A stretch of DNA of 9,834 nt from Chloroflexota bacterium (GTDB lineage Bacteria; Chloroflexota; Anaerolineae; Anaerolineales; DRMV01): assembly GCA_013153375.1 (NCBI GenBank), contig JAADEN010000183.1, positions 1 to 9,834 on the forward strand, given 5' to 3'. The position numbers were made by a program, and so were the translations under genes. The first letter of the stretch is position 1. Each line of letters starts with the position of its first letter. Positions 1 through 5,673 of this stretch are shown here, piece by piece. The notes below the pieces were generated by a model that was not told where the DNA came from, did not search any database, and saw nothing but the letters and a program-made list of their open reading frames with translations.

Positions 1-39
1 GGCTGGCGGGTGCAGGTGGACCCCATCAGCCTGTTGTGA
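1..39 (+). CDS. C-terminal end of an unidentified gene (partial)
   Basis: Frame 1 reads 12 sense codons (GWRVQVDPISLL) and then TGA at 37-39, ten bases before the stop of the convergent isochorismate synthase gene. Tail-to-tail packing with a short gap is what a real gene end would look like here. The piece is too short to identify. On the minus strand the same bases could instead hold the start of a gene downstream of menF (an ATG is readable there), so the strand is not certain. Confidence 0.35.
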   Translation, partial: GWRVQVDPISLL

Positions 40-49
40 CGGGCCCGGC

Positions 50-1372
50 CTAAAGTTCGTCCTCTTCCCCCAGCACCCGACGCATGGCCCGAAACTTGAG
101 GTCAATCTCCTCCCATTCGCGCTCTGGATCGGAATCGGCCACGATGCCCGCGCCCGCGTAGAGCAAAGCCGCGTTGGCGCGCAGCACCGCGCAGCGAATC
201 GCGCCCACGAATTCGCCGTCGCCGTTGGGGGTCACCCACCCCAGCGGGGCCGCGTACCAGCCCCGGGGCACGGGCTCGTGCGCCGCGATGAAAGCCAGGG
301 CCGCGGCGCGCGGGTACCCGCCCAGCGCGGGCGTGGGATGCAGCCGCTCCACGGCCTCCCACACCCCCGGCCGACGCAGCAGGCCCCGAATGGGGGTGTA
401 GAGGTGCTGGATGTTGGCGTATTGCCGCACCTGGGGCTCGGGGGGCACCTCCAGGGTCTCGGTCAAGGGGGCCAGGGCCTCGCGGATGGCCTGCACCACC
501 CAGGCGTGCTCGTGCCGGTCCTTGGCCGAAGCCAGCAGGGCCGCGGCCAGCGCGGCGTCCTCCGCGGGGTCGCGGCCCCGGGCGATGGAACCGGCCAAGG
601 CCATGGTCTCCAGGCTCCGGCCGCGCACGCGCACCAGCAGTTCGGGCGAAGCGCCCACGAACGCGGTGAGATCCGCGCCCGGACGGTACAGAAAGCGATA
701 AGTGCGCGGATAGGCCCGGTCGAGCCGCGTCCAGACGGCCTCCCAGGGCGGGGGCGCGTGCCAACGCAGGCGCTGAGTGCGGGCCAAGACCACCTTGTGC
801 AGCGCGCCGCGGCGCAGGTGTTCCAGCGCATCCCGCACCAGCGCGCGCCACTGGGCGCGCGTCATGCCCTCCTCGTCAGCCAGCCGCGCGGGCCAGGGCC
901 GCGGACGCGAGCGGGCCGTCGCGGTCTGCGACGGCCAGCGGGGAACTTCGTCGGCCCGGGTGAGCACGGTGAGCCAGGCCCGCCCGGTCGGGCTTTGGGC
1001 GTACAGATAGCGGGGCAGAAAGAAGCGCGCGTGCCCGAACGCGGTCCACCAGCCCTGCGAAGGCCGGGGACGGGGATCGAAGGCAAATCCGCCGAACCAA
1101 CGCGGCTCAGCCTCGGGGGGCGCTTCCACCGCGTCCGCGGCCCAGGTCCACCCACCGGCCTCGACCGCGGCGCGCACCCGCGCGTAGCGGGCCGCGCCCT
1201 CCGCGTGCACCTGCTGCGCCGCGCCCCAGGCCACATAGCCCCAGCCCGCAGGGGTCCACCACACCCACACGGGCGGGTGAACCTGCGCCAACCACCGAGA
1301 AACCGGCCACACCGGCCAGGGGCGCCGATGGGCCCGCCAGACAGGGGGGAAGGGCTCCGCGTGGGCGGCCAT
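50..1372 (-). CDS. menF: Isochorismate synthase (MenF/EntC/DhbC family)
   Basis: This 440-residue chorismate-utilising enzyme converts chorismate to isochorismate, the entry step of menaquinone (or siderophore/salicylate) synthesis, in the cytoplasm. The N-terminal ~165 residues are divergent and Trp/Pro/Arg-rich. The catalytic chorismate-binding domain spans about 170-435. Visible family motifs are HKVVLAR (192-198, K193 aligning with the catalytic Lys), SLETMALAGSIARG (253-266, E255 in the acid position), KDRHEH (284-289), LHPTPALGG (344-352), RGWYAAPLGW (370-379), EFVGAIR (387-393) and GAGIVADSDPEREWEE (407-422, metal-binding Glu residues). ETMALAG rather than the PIAGT of anthranilate and aminodeoxychorismate synthases supports isochorismate synthase. 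The ATG at 1372 was chosen because AGGAG lies just upstream (gcaggagatcgc then ATG) and similarity stops there; the frame stays open far upstream only because of GC bias. Menaquinone is the likely pathway, but no other men gene is in view. Confidence 0.9.
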   Translation of the reverse strand: MAAHAEPFPPVWRAHRRPWPVWPVSRWLAQVHPPVWVWWTPAGWGYVAWGAAQQVHAEGAARYARVRAAVEAGGWTWAADAVEAPPEAEPRWFGGFAFDPRPRPSQGWWTAFGHARFFLPRYLYAQSPTGRAWLTVLTRADEVPRWPSQTATARSRPRPWPARLADEEGMTRAQWRALVRDALEHLRRGALHKVVLARTQRLRWHAPPPWEAVWTRLDRAYPRTYRFLYRPGADLTAFVGASPELLVRVRGRSLETMALAGSIARGRDPAEDAALAAALLASAKDRHEHAWVVQAIREALAPLTETLEVPPEPQVRQYANIQHLYTPIRGLLRRPGVWEAVERLHPTPALGGYPRAAALAFIAAHEPVPRGWYAAPLGWVTPNGDGEFVGAIRCAVLRANAALLYAGAGIVADSDPEREWEEIDLKFRAMRRVLGEEDEL

Positions 1373-1450
1373 GCGATCTCCTGCACCTCGGACGATAGGA
1401 AGCCCGCGGCCCCACGCACGGCACCGCGGGCAGGCAAACAGCGCAGGGAT

Positions 1451-1458
1451 ATTATAAT
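1451..1458. promoter_or_regulatory. Overlapping divergent -10 boxes (menF / RluA-like gene)
   Basis: The AT-rich block ATTATAAT stands alone in very GC-rich DNA in the 144-bp gap between two divergent start codons. It reads TATAAT on the plus strand (1453-1458) and TATAAT on the minus strand (1456-1451), inside the near-palindrome GGGATATTATAATCCC (1447-1462). No good -35 hexamer is visible for either direction. Predicted starts would be near 1465 (plus) and 1444 (minus), giving leaders of about 50 and 70 nt. The role is inferred from sequence only. Confidence 0.6.
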
Positions 1459-1465
1459 CCCTCGG

Positions 1466-1486
1466 GCGCGGCCGTTCGGCCCGCGC
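1466..1486 (+). other. GC hairpin at the predicted 5' end of the RluA-like mRNA
   Basis: GCGCGGCC (1466-1473) and GGCCCGCGC (1478-1486) pair around a GTTC loop with one bulged G. The hairpin starts right at the transcription start expected from the plus-strand TATAAT. A 5'-terminal stem could stabilise the message, but in DNA this GC-rich it may be chance. Confidence 0.3.
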
Positions 1487-1516
1487 GCAGGTTGGGCCTG
1501 GTCGGAGAGGTGCGAC

Positions 1517-2245
1517 ATGGACATCGAGGTGCTGTTTGCCGACGCGCAGGTCTTGGTGGTGCACAAGCCCGCCGGGCTGCTGGCCGCGCCGGCCGGCGCG
1601 GGGCAGAGCCAGCATCCGCACCTGCCGGGGCTGTTGCGCGCCTCGTGGGGGCCCGTGTGGGTGGTGCATCCGCTGGAGCGCGGGGCCAGCGGCGGGATGG
1701 TGCTGGCGCGCACCCCCACGGCCCGCGCCGCGCTCCGCCGCGCCTTCGAGGCCGGCGACGCGTATCTGGTCTTCCACGCGCTGGTGCGCGGCGACCCGCC
1801 CTGGAAGGAGCGCCGCGTGACCCTGCCCTTGCGCGTCCAGGTGGGACGGCGCAAACGCACGGTGATCGACCCGCAGCGCGGGCGCGCGGCCCGGACCGAT
1901 GTGCGCGTGCTGGCGCGCTTTGGGTCGCACGCGCTGGTCGAAGTCCGGCCGTGGACCCGCTGGCGTCATCAGATTCGGGCCCACCTGTTCGCGCTGGGGC
2001 ACCCCATCGCGGGCGATCCCCTGTACGGCCCCGGGCCGCAGCCCTCGGATCCCCTGGCGGGGCTCGCGCTCCACGCCCGGCGGGTGGTGTTTCCCCATCC
2101 CGTCACGGGCGAGGAGCGCCGCGTCACCGTGCCCTACCCGGAAGCCTGGGCCCGCGCGCTGGACGCCCTCCATTGGGAGAAGGCGCTGTTGGGACGCGCG
2201 AAGCCCGAGGCGCGCGGCCGTGCGCGCGGACGGCGTCCGAAATGA
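1517..2245 (+). CDS. RluA-family pseudouridine synthase-like protein with Glu in place of catalytic Asp
   Basis: This is a 242-residue protein of the RluA family, whose members isomerise uridine to pseudouridine in rRNA or tRNA. Family landmarks run in order: VVHKPAGLLAAP (14-25), VHPLERGASGGMVLAR (50-65) at the catalytic motif, DAYLVFHALVRG (81-92), RPWTRWRHQIRAHLFALGHPIAGDPLYG (144-171, second conserved block) and LHARRVVFPHPVTGE (185-199). In active members the catalytic motif is H-R-L-D-x-x-T-S-G. Here it reads H-P-L-E-R-G-A-S-G, so E54 (codon GAG, 1676-1678) replaces the universal catalytic Asp, and Pro replaces Arg. The usual TGRTHQIR is changed to TRWRHQIR. There is no N-terminal S4 domain and the C-terminus is a basic Arg/Lys-rich tail (~226-242). 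The frame is intact, so this is not simple decay. The ATG at 1517 is preceded by GGAGAGG at 1504-1510. It could be an inactive RNA-binding paralogue or an altered enzyme; the fold is fairly sure, the activity is not. Confidence 0.85.
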   Translation: MDIEVLFADAQVLVVHKPAGLLAAPAGAGQSQHPHLPGLLRASWGPVWVVHPLERGASGGMVLARTPTARAALRRAFEAGDAYLVFHALVRGDPPWKERRVTLPLRVQVGRRKRTVIDPQRGRAARTDVRVLARFGSHALVEVRPWTRWRHQIRAHLFALGHPIAGDPLYGPGPQPSDPLAGLALHARRVVFPHPVTGEERRVTVPYPEAWARALDALHWEKALLGRAKPEARGRARGRRPK

Positions 2246-2291
2246 GATTCGAGCCTGTGTCTGGGGGACGGAGGGTGGAAGGCGATCCCCT

Positions 2292-2744
2292 GGGTTCGGC
2301 GGGGGCGGTCTGTAAGCCGCATTCTGTACCTGAACGCGCGTCGCCTGGCCGGGGGTGCGGCCAGGGTACCGCGCTTCAGGCGGTGGTCATCTCTCTGGGC
2401 CTGGGGTCTCCCCCAGGCTCAAGCGGCCTACCCGGCGCTCGAGGGGTGCGGGCCACACCCCGGCGCGGCCTCGGCCGCGCGCTCGCGCCTGTTTGGCCTT
2501 GCTCCGGGCGGGGGTTGCCTGGCCGCCGGGGTTGCCCCCGACGCCGGTGGGCTCTTACCCCACCTTTTCACCCTTGCCCGCACCCGCGTGGTCACGCGGG
2601 CCGCTGGCGGTCTGTTTCTGTGGCCCTGTCCGAGGGGTTGCCCCCTCCCGGGTGTTACCCGGCGCCCTGCCCTGTGGAGTGCGGACTTTCCTCTGCACGG
2701 CCGGGAGCCGTGCAGCGACCACCCGACCGCCCCCCACCGAACCC
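2292..2744 (-). ncRNA. rnpB: RNase P RNA (type A), catalytic subunit
   Basis: This is the complete RNA subunit of RNase P, the ribozyme that removes 5' leaders from tRNA precursors. Read on the minus strand, the 5' arm GGGTTCGGTGGG... (from 2744) pairs with the 3' arm ending at 2292 to form a long GC-rich P1. P3 is the hairpin TGCACGG...CCGTGCA (2714-2694). The universal GAGGAAAGTCC of P4/CR-I is at 2693-2683, and ACAGAAAC (2621-2614) and GGGTGAAAAGGTG (2573-2561) mark the central conserved regions. GGGTAGGCCGCTTGAG, with the L15 GGU that binds the tRNA CCA end (2432-2430), follows. The 3' conserved block ACAGAATGCGGCTTACAGACC reads 2327-2307. The length of about 453 nt is somewhat above the E. 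coli RNA (377 nt), from GC-rich extended helices, several closed by GCAA loops. Ends were set by P1 pairing and could shift a few bases. Confidence 0.97.
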
Positions 2745-2754
2745 TTGCACTTTG

Positions 2755-2782
2755 ATTATACGCACCCTGGGGCGGGCGTCAA
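2755..2782 (-). promoter_or_regulatory. Promoter of rnpB
   Basis: On the minus strand TTGACG (2782-2777) and a perfect TATAAT (2760-2755) are separated by 16 bp. A start about 7 bases on would fall near 2748, four bases before the P1 helix of the RNase P RNA. Position, orientation and near-consensus boxes agree, as expected for a highly expressed stable RNA. Confidence 0.85.
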
Positions 2783-2809
2783 GTCGGTCCAAAGGGCGCT
2801 CCATTTTCC

Positions 2810-2837
2810 TTGGCCCAGGGCCAGATTATGGTATACT
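2810..2837 (+). promoter_or_regulatory. Promoter of the rpsB-tsf block
   Basis: TTGGCC (2810-2815) and TATACT (2832-2837) are spaced by 16 bp in an AT-richer pocket (ATTATGGTATACTAT). The start would be near 2844, giving an rpsB leader of about 143 nt. It is back-to-back with the rnpB promoter; the two -35 hexamers are 27 bp apart. Confidence 0.7.
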
Positions 2838-2889
2838 ATCCGGTCGCTGCCCTCGGGCGGCCATCTCAGAACACACGCTTCCTGACTCG

Positions 2890-2957
2890 GGGCGGGCGTG
2901 CCGGGGTGTGGTTGGTGGCTCCCCCACCGACGGCTTCGGTCCGACCCGGGGACGACG
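2890..2957 (+). promoter_or_regulatory. Structured 5' leader of rpsB (possible S2 autoregulatory site)
   Basis: Between the predicted start (~2844) and the rpsB ATG the RNA can fold into a branched structure. GGTGG...CCACC (about 2914-2928) and ACCGA...TCGGT (about 2926-2940) form small hairpins that overlap by two or three bases and may compete. An outer CCGGGGT...ACCCGG pairing encloses them. rpsB leaders are known autoregulation sites in other bacteria, where free S2 represses its own mRNA. Whether this one does so is inference; stem edges are approximate and no leader family was matched. Confidence 0.3.
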
Positions 2958-2986
2958 GAAGCGGAGGCATAACGCAGGAGGAATCC

Positions 2987-4009
2987 ATGCCCCCCATCGT
3001 GTCTCTCAAGACGCTCCTTGAGAGCGGCGTCCACTTCGGCCATCGCATCAACCGGCGTCACCCCAAGATGACGCCCTACATCTTCACCGCCCGCAACGGC
3101 GTGCACATCATCAACCTCCAACTCACCCAAAAGGCCCTGCGCGAGGCGTACAACCTGATTCGGGACACCGTGGCCCAGGGCGGCACGGTGCTCTTCGTGG
3201 GCACCAAGCGCCAGGCCCAGGACATCATCGCGCAGGAGGCCACCCGCGCGGGCATGCCGTATGTGAACTACAAGTGGCTGGGCGGCATGCTCACCAACTG
3301 GCGCACCATCAGCCAGCGCATCCGCTACCTGGAAGAACTGGAGCGCATGCGCGACAGCGGCGAGTTGGATCGGCTGACCAAGAAGGAAGCCCTCATGGTG
3401 CGGCGCAAGATCGAGCGCCTGCAATCCCGTCTGGGCGGTATTCGCACCATGACCCGGCTGCCCGACATCGTGTTCGTGGTGGATGTGTGCCGGGAAGAGA
3501 CGGCCATCAAAGAGGCCAACCGGTTGGGCATCCCCGTGGTGGCCATGGTGGACACCAATTGCGACCCCAGCCGCGTGGACTATGTCATTCCGTCCAACGA
3601 CGACGCGATTCGGGCCATCAAACTCATCGTGGGGCTGATGGCCGACGCGGTCATCGAAGGCAAGCAACTGCGGGCCAAGGAAGAGGCCGAGCAGCAGGCC
3701 GAGGAGCCCGTGGAAGTGGGCGAGCCTCTGCCCGTGGAAGAGGTCAGCGACGAAGAGTTGCTGGGCGAGTCCACCCTGGCCAAGATTCGGGCCGAGCAGC
3801 AGGCCCAACAGCCGGAAGGCGAGGGCCAGGCCGAGGCCGCGGGTGAGGCCCAGGCTGCGGAGGCCCAGGAGGCTCCGGCCGAGGCCGAGGAAACGCCGGC
3901 CCAAGCCGACCAGCCCGCAGCCGAGGCTCCGGCCGAGGCCGAAGCCGAGGAAGAGGCTTCCTCCGCCGACGCCGAGCCCCCGGCCGCGGACGACGCGCCC
4001 GCGGCGTGA
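2987..4009 (+). CDS. rpsB: 30S ribosomal protein S2 with long acidic C-terminal tail
   Basis: Small-subunit ribosomal protein S2, which binds late in 30S assembly at the head-platform junction and helps anchor S1 where S1 is present. Family signatures include LLESGVHFGHRINRRHPKM (10-28), IINLQLT (41-47), VLFVGTKRQAQ (68-78), YVNYKWLGGMLTNW (92-105) and the C-terminal core block LPDIVFVVD...GIPVVAMVDTNCDP...IPSNDDAIRAIKLI (158-214). The S2 core ends near residue 235, matching the usual length of about 240. Another ~105 residues form a Glu/Ala/Pro/Gln-rich, nearly lysine-free low-complexity tail with repeated APAEAE units. The ATG at 2987 has a strong AGGAGG (2976-2981) five bases upstream, and S2 similarity begins there. 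It is first in the block with tsf, and a hairpin without a U-tract lies downstream. Confidence 0.98.
   Translation: MPPIVSLKTLLESGVHFGHRINRRHPKMTPYIFTARNGVHIINLQLTQKALREAYNLIRDTVAQGGTVLFVGTKRQAQDIIAQEATRAGMPYVNYKWLGGMLTNWRTISQRIRYLEELERMRDSGELDRLTKKEALMVRRKIERLQSRLGGIRTMTRLPDIVFVVDVCREETAIKEANRLGIPVVAMVDTNCDPSRVDYVIPSNDDAIRAIKLIVGLMADAVIEGKQLRAKEEAEQQAEEPVEVGEPLPVEEVSDEELLGESTLAKIRAEQQAQQPEGEGQAEAAGEAQAAEAQEAPAEAEETPAQADQPAAEAPAEAEAEEEASSADAEPPAADDAPAA
3869..3942 (+). repeat. In-frame direct repeat in the S2 tail
   Basis: The 20-base string GAGGCTCCGGCCGAGGCCGA occurs perfectly at 3869-3888 and 3923-3942, exactly 54 bases (18 codons) apart. Each copy encodes EAPAEAE-like sequence within the acidic tail of S2. 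The whole tail is built from GCC/GAG-rich codons, which suggests growth by slippage or short tandem duplication. Confidence 0.7.
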
Positions 4010-4027
4010 ACCAAGTATGAACTTTCG

Positions 4028-4061
4028 CCGGGCGGGGCAGGCCGCGAACCTCCCCGCCCGG
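4028..4061 (+). other. Perfect GC hairpin between rpsB and tsf, no U-tract
   Basis: CCGGGCGGGG (4028-4037) and CCCCGCCCGG (4052-4061) form a perfect 10-bp stem around a 14-nt loop. No T-run follows, so it is not a standard intrinsic terminator. In this 95-base spacer it could act as an attenuator, a pause site or a 3' stabiliser of rpsB mRNA. This fits the common pattern of more S2 than EF-Ts message, or separate control of the two genes. Confidence 0.5.
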
Positions 4062-4072
4062 GCCGCGAACCT
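4040..4072 (+). repeat. 12-bp direct repeat overlapping the rpsB-tsf hairpin
   Basis: GGCCGCGAACCT occurs at 4040-4051, filling the hairpin loop, and again at 4061-4072 just after the stem. The copies are 21 bases apart and flank the 3' arm of the hairpin. The function is unknown; a duplication or two copies of a binding site are both possible. Confidence 0.5.
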
Positions 4073-4104
4073 TCCATCCTCTCGAAAGCAAGGAGAAACG
4101 ACCC

Positions 4105-4722
4105 ATGGGCATTTCTGTCGAACAAATCAAGGCGTTGCGTGCGGCCACCGGCGCGGGCATCCTGGACTGCCGCAAGGCGCTGGAAGAGGCCGGCGGCGAC
4201 TTCGACAAGGCGGTGGAGATCCTGCGCAAGAAAGGGCTGGCCAAGGCCGCCAAGAAGGCCGGTCGGGAAGCCAGCGAGGGCGTCATCGAGACTTATGTCC
4301 ACGGCGGCGGCCGCATCGGCGTGATGCTGGAACTCAACTGCGAAACCGATTTCGTGGCCCGCTCGGAGGTGTTCCGCAACCTGGCCCACGAATTGGCATT
4401 GCAAATCGCGGCCATGGCCCCTCAATATGTCCGCGACGAGGACATCCCCCAGGAAGTGCTGGACAAAGAGGCCGAAATCGCCCGCGAACGGGCCAAAGGC
4501 AAGCCCGAGCATGTGGTGCAGCGCATCGTGGACGGCATGCTGGAGAAGTTCAAGAACGAAGCCGTGCTCATGCGGCAGGCCTACATTCGGGACGACTCCA
4601 AGACCATCCAGGATCTCATCAACGAGCACATCGCCAGCATCGGCGAGAACATCGTGGTGCGCCGTTTCGTGCGCTGGGAATTGGGTGAGACGGCCAAGGC
4701 CCAAGGCGAGGCCGAGGGCTGA
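4105..4722 (+). CDS. tsf: Elongation factor Ts, short form
   Basis: EF-Ts is the guanine nucleotide exchange factor that releases GDP from EF-Tu in the cytoplasm. The N-terminal UBA-like TS-N domain (about 1-40) carries the signature IKALRAATGAGILDCRKAL (8-26). The exchange core contains LNCETDFVARSEVF (77-90), where the Thr-Asp-Phe motif (81-83) contacts EF-Tu. The C-terminal block FKNEAVLMRQAYIRDDSKTI (149-168) and IVVRRFVRWELGE (183-195) complete the protein. At 205 residues it is the short version with one dimerisation subdomain, as in Thermus and several other phyla, rather than the ~283-residue E. coli form. The ATG at 4105 has AAGGAG (4090-4095) nine bases upstream. An intrinsic terminator starts 14 bases after the stop. 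Confidence 0.98.
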   Translation: MGISVEQIKALRAATGAGILDCRKALEEAGGDFDKAVEILRKKGLAKAAKKAGREASEGVIETYVHGGGRIGVMLELNCETDFVARSEVFRNLAHELALQIAAMAPQYVRDEDIPQEVLDKEAEIARERAKGKPEHVVQRIVDGMLEKFKNEAVLMRQAYIRDDSKTIQDLINEHIASIGENIVVRRFVRWELGETAKAQGEAEG

Positions 4723-4736
4723 ATCGGACATGATGA

Positions 4737-4768
4737 GGGCCAACCCCAGGGCGGGGTTGGCCCTTTTT
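4737..4768 (+). terminator. Intrinsic terminator after tsf
   Basis: GGGCCAACCCC (4737-4747) pairs perfectly over 11 bp with GGGGTTGGCCC (4753-4763) around a five-base loop, followed by TTTTT (4764-4768). It sits in the 62-base tsf-pyrH spacer and ends only six bases before the GGAGG of pyrH. It should end much of the rpsB-tsf transcript, so pyrH must rely on read-through or another start. Confidence 0.93.
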
Positions 4769-4784
4769 GCTGCGGAGGCGCGGA

Positions 4785-5639
4785 ATGAATGTGACCCCCA
4801 ACTCGTCCTCCCTGCTCAGCCCGCCGGAGTTGCGCTACCGGCGCATTTTGCTCAAGTTCAGCGGCGAAATTCTGGCCCCGCCCGACGGCAGCCGCGGCAT
4901 TGACCCGGCCCAGGCCAAGGCCATTGCCCGCCGGGTGCAGGATGTGCACGCGCTGGGCGTGCAGATCGGCATCGTCATCGGCGCAGGCAACCTGTGGCGC
5001 GGCCACATCGGCGTGGAGCACGGCATGGACCAGGCCACCGCGGACTACATGGGCATGCTGGCCACGGTGATGAACGCCATGGCCCTGATGGACGCCATCG
5101 AACAACTGGGCGTGCCCACCCGGGTGATGAGCGCCATCGAGATGCGCGCGGTGGCCGAACCCTACATCCGGCGGCGGGCCATCCGCCACCTGGAGAAAGG
5201 CCGGGTGGTCATCTTCGGCGGCGGCACGGGCAACCCCTTCTTCACCACCGACACCGCGGCCGCGCTGCGGGCCATGGAAATCGGCGCGGAGGTGCTCATC
5301 AAGGGCACCAAGGTGGACGGGGTGTACGACTCCGACCCCCTGACCAACCCCAACGCGCAGCGTTTCAAGCGCCTGACCTATCTGGATGTGCTCAATCGGC
5401 GGCTGCAGGTCATGGACTCCACCGCGCTCTCGCTGTGCATGGAGCACAACCTGCCCATTTTGGTGCTCAACTTGTGGGACGAGACCGCGCTGCGGCGGGC
5501 CCTGTTGGGTGAAGAAGTGGGAACCTGGGTCGGGCCCGCGCTGGAGGACGGCGACCAGGCTCTGTCCGCGGCCGAGGACGCGTCCTCCGCGGACGAGGCT
5601 CGCGAGTCTTCCTCCGACGCGGCCGAGGCGTCCGAATGA
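4785..5639 (+). CDS. pyrH: UMP kinase (UMPK, amino-acid-kinase fold)
   Basis: Bacterial UMP kinase phosphorylates UMP to UDP with ATP in pyrimidine nucleotide synthesis and acts as a hexamer in the cytoplasm. Motifs are RRILLKFSGEIL (19-30, phosphate-binding Lys), IGIVIGAGNLWRG (61-73), GMDQATADYMGMLATVMNAMALMDAIE (80-106, UMP binding), VVIFGGGTGNPFFTTDTAAALRAMEIGAEVLIKGTKVDGVYDSDP (141-185, catalytic and nucleotide-binding core) and LTYLDVL...QVMDSTALSLCMEHNLPILVLNL (197-230). The core ends near 250, the normal length, followed by ~34 residues rich in Ala, Ser, Asp and Glu that are not part of the fold. The ATG at 4785 is preceded by GGAGG (4774-4778). A TTG at 4767 is in frame but lies inside the terminator and was rejected. 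frr, the usual next gene, is absent. Confidence 0.97.
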   Translation: MNVTPNSSSLLSPPELRYRRILLKFSGEILAPPDGSRGIDPAQAKAIARRVQDVHALGVQIGIVIGAGNLWRGHIGVEHGMDQATADYMGMLATVMNAMALMDAIEQLGVPTRVMSAIEMRAVAEPYIRRRAIRHLEKGRVVIFGGGTGNPFFTTDTAAALRAMEIGAEVLIKGTKVDGVYDSDPLTNPNAQRFKRLTYLDVLNRRLQVMDSTALSLCMEHNLPILVLNLWDETALRRALLGEEVGTWVGPALEDGDQALSAAEDASSADEARESSSDAAEASE

Positions 5640-5646
5640 CCGTGGG

Positions 5647-5673
5647 ACCGCGCGGCCGCGGCCGGCCCGCGGT
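5647..5673. terminator. GC hairpin between convergent pyrH and lipoprotein gene (candidate terminator)
   Basis: ACCGCG (5647-5652) and CGCGGT (5668-5673) are inverted repeats around a GC-rich loop that contains further GGCC pairs. The element fills most of the 34-base gap between two convergent stop codons. There is no T-tract on either side, so it would be at best a weak or factor-assisted bidirectional terminator. Confidence 0.35.

Noticed and set aside
50..2173. Minus-strand frame open for 707 codons, extending isochorismate synthase far upstream
   Set aside because: The extension runs antisense through the RluA-like gene and the promoter region, has no family similarity, and the ATG at 1372 has a good ribosome site.
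1492..3021. Long plus-strand open frame across the RNase P RNA region
   Set aside because: It covers rnpB and both promoters, its translation is Arg/Gly/Pro-rich with no recognisable domain, and it comes from GC bias.
2756..3904. Large open frames antisense to rpsB and tsf (also 3580-4743 and 4581-5447)
   Set aside because: They mirror conserved genes with strong codon structure on the plus strand. His/Gly/Leu-rich or Ser/Ala-rich translations are the usual antisense shadow of GC-rich genes.
3690..4009. Possible frameshift or fused separate gene in the S2 tail
   Set aside because: The frame continues smoothly from the core, codon bias is unchanged and no ribosome site or start for an independent gene is present.
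4767..4784. TTG start upstream of pyrH
   Set aside because: It lies within the terminator T-run and has no ribosome site of its own, while the ATG at 4785 is correctly placed after GGAGG.
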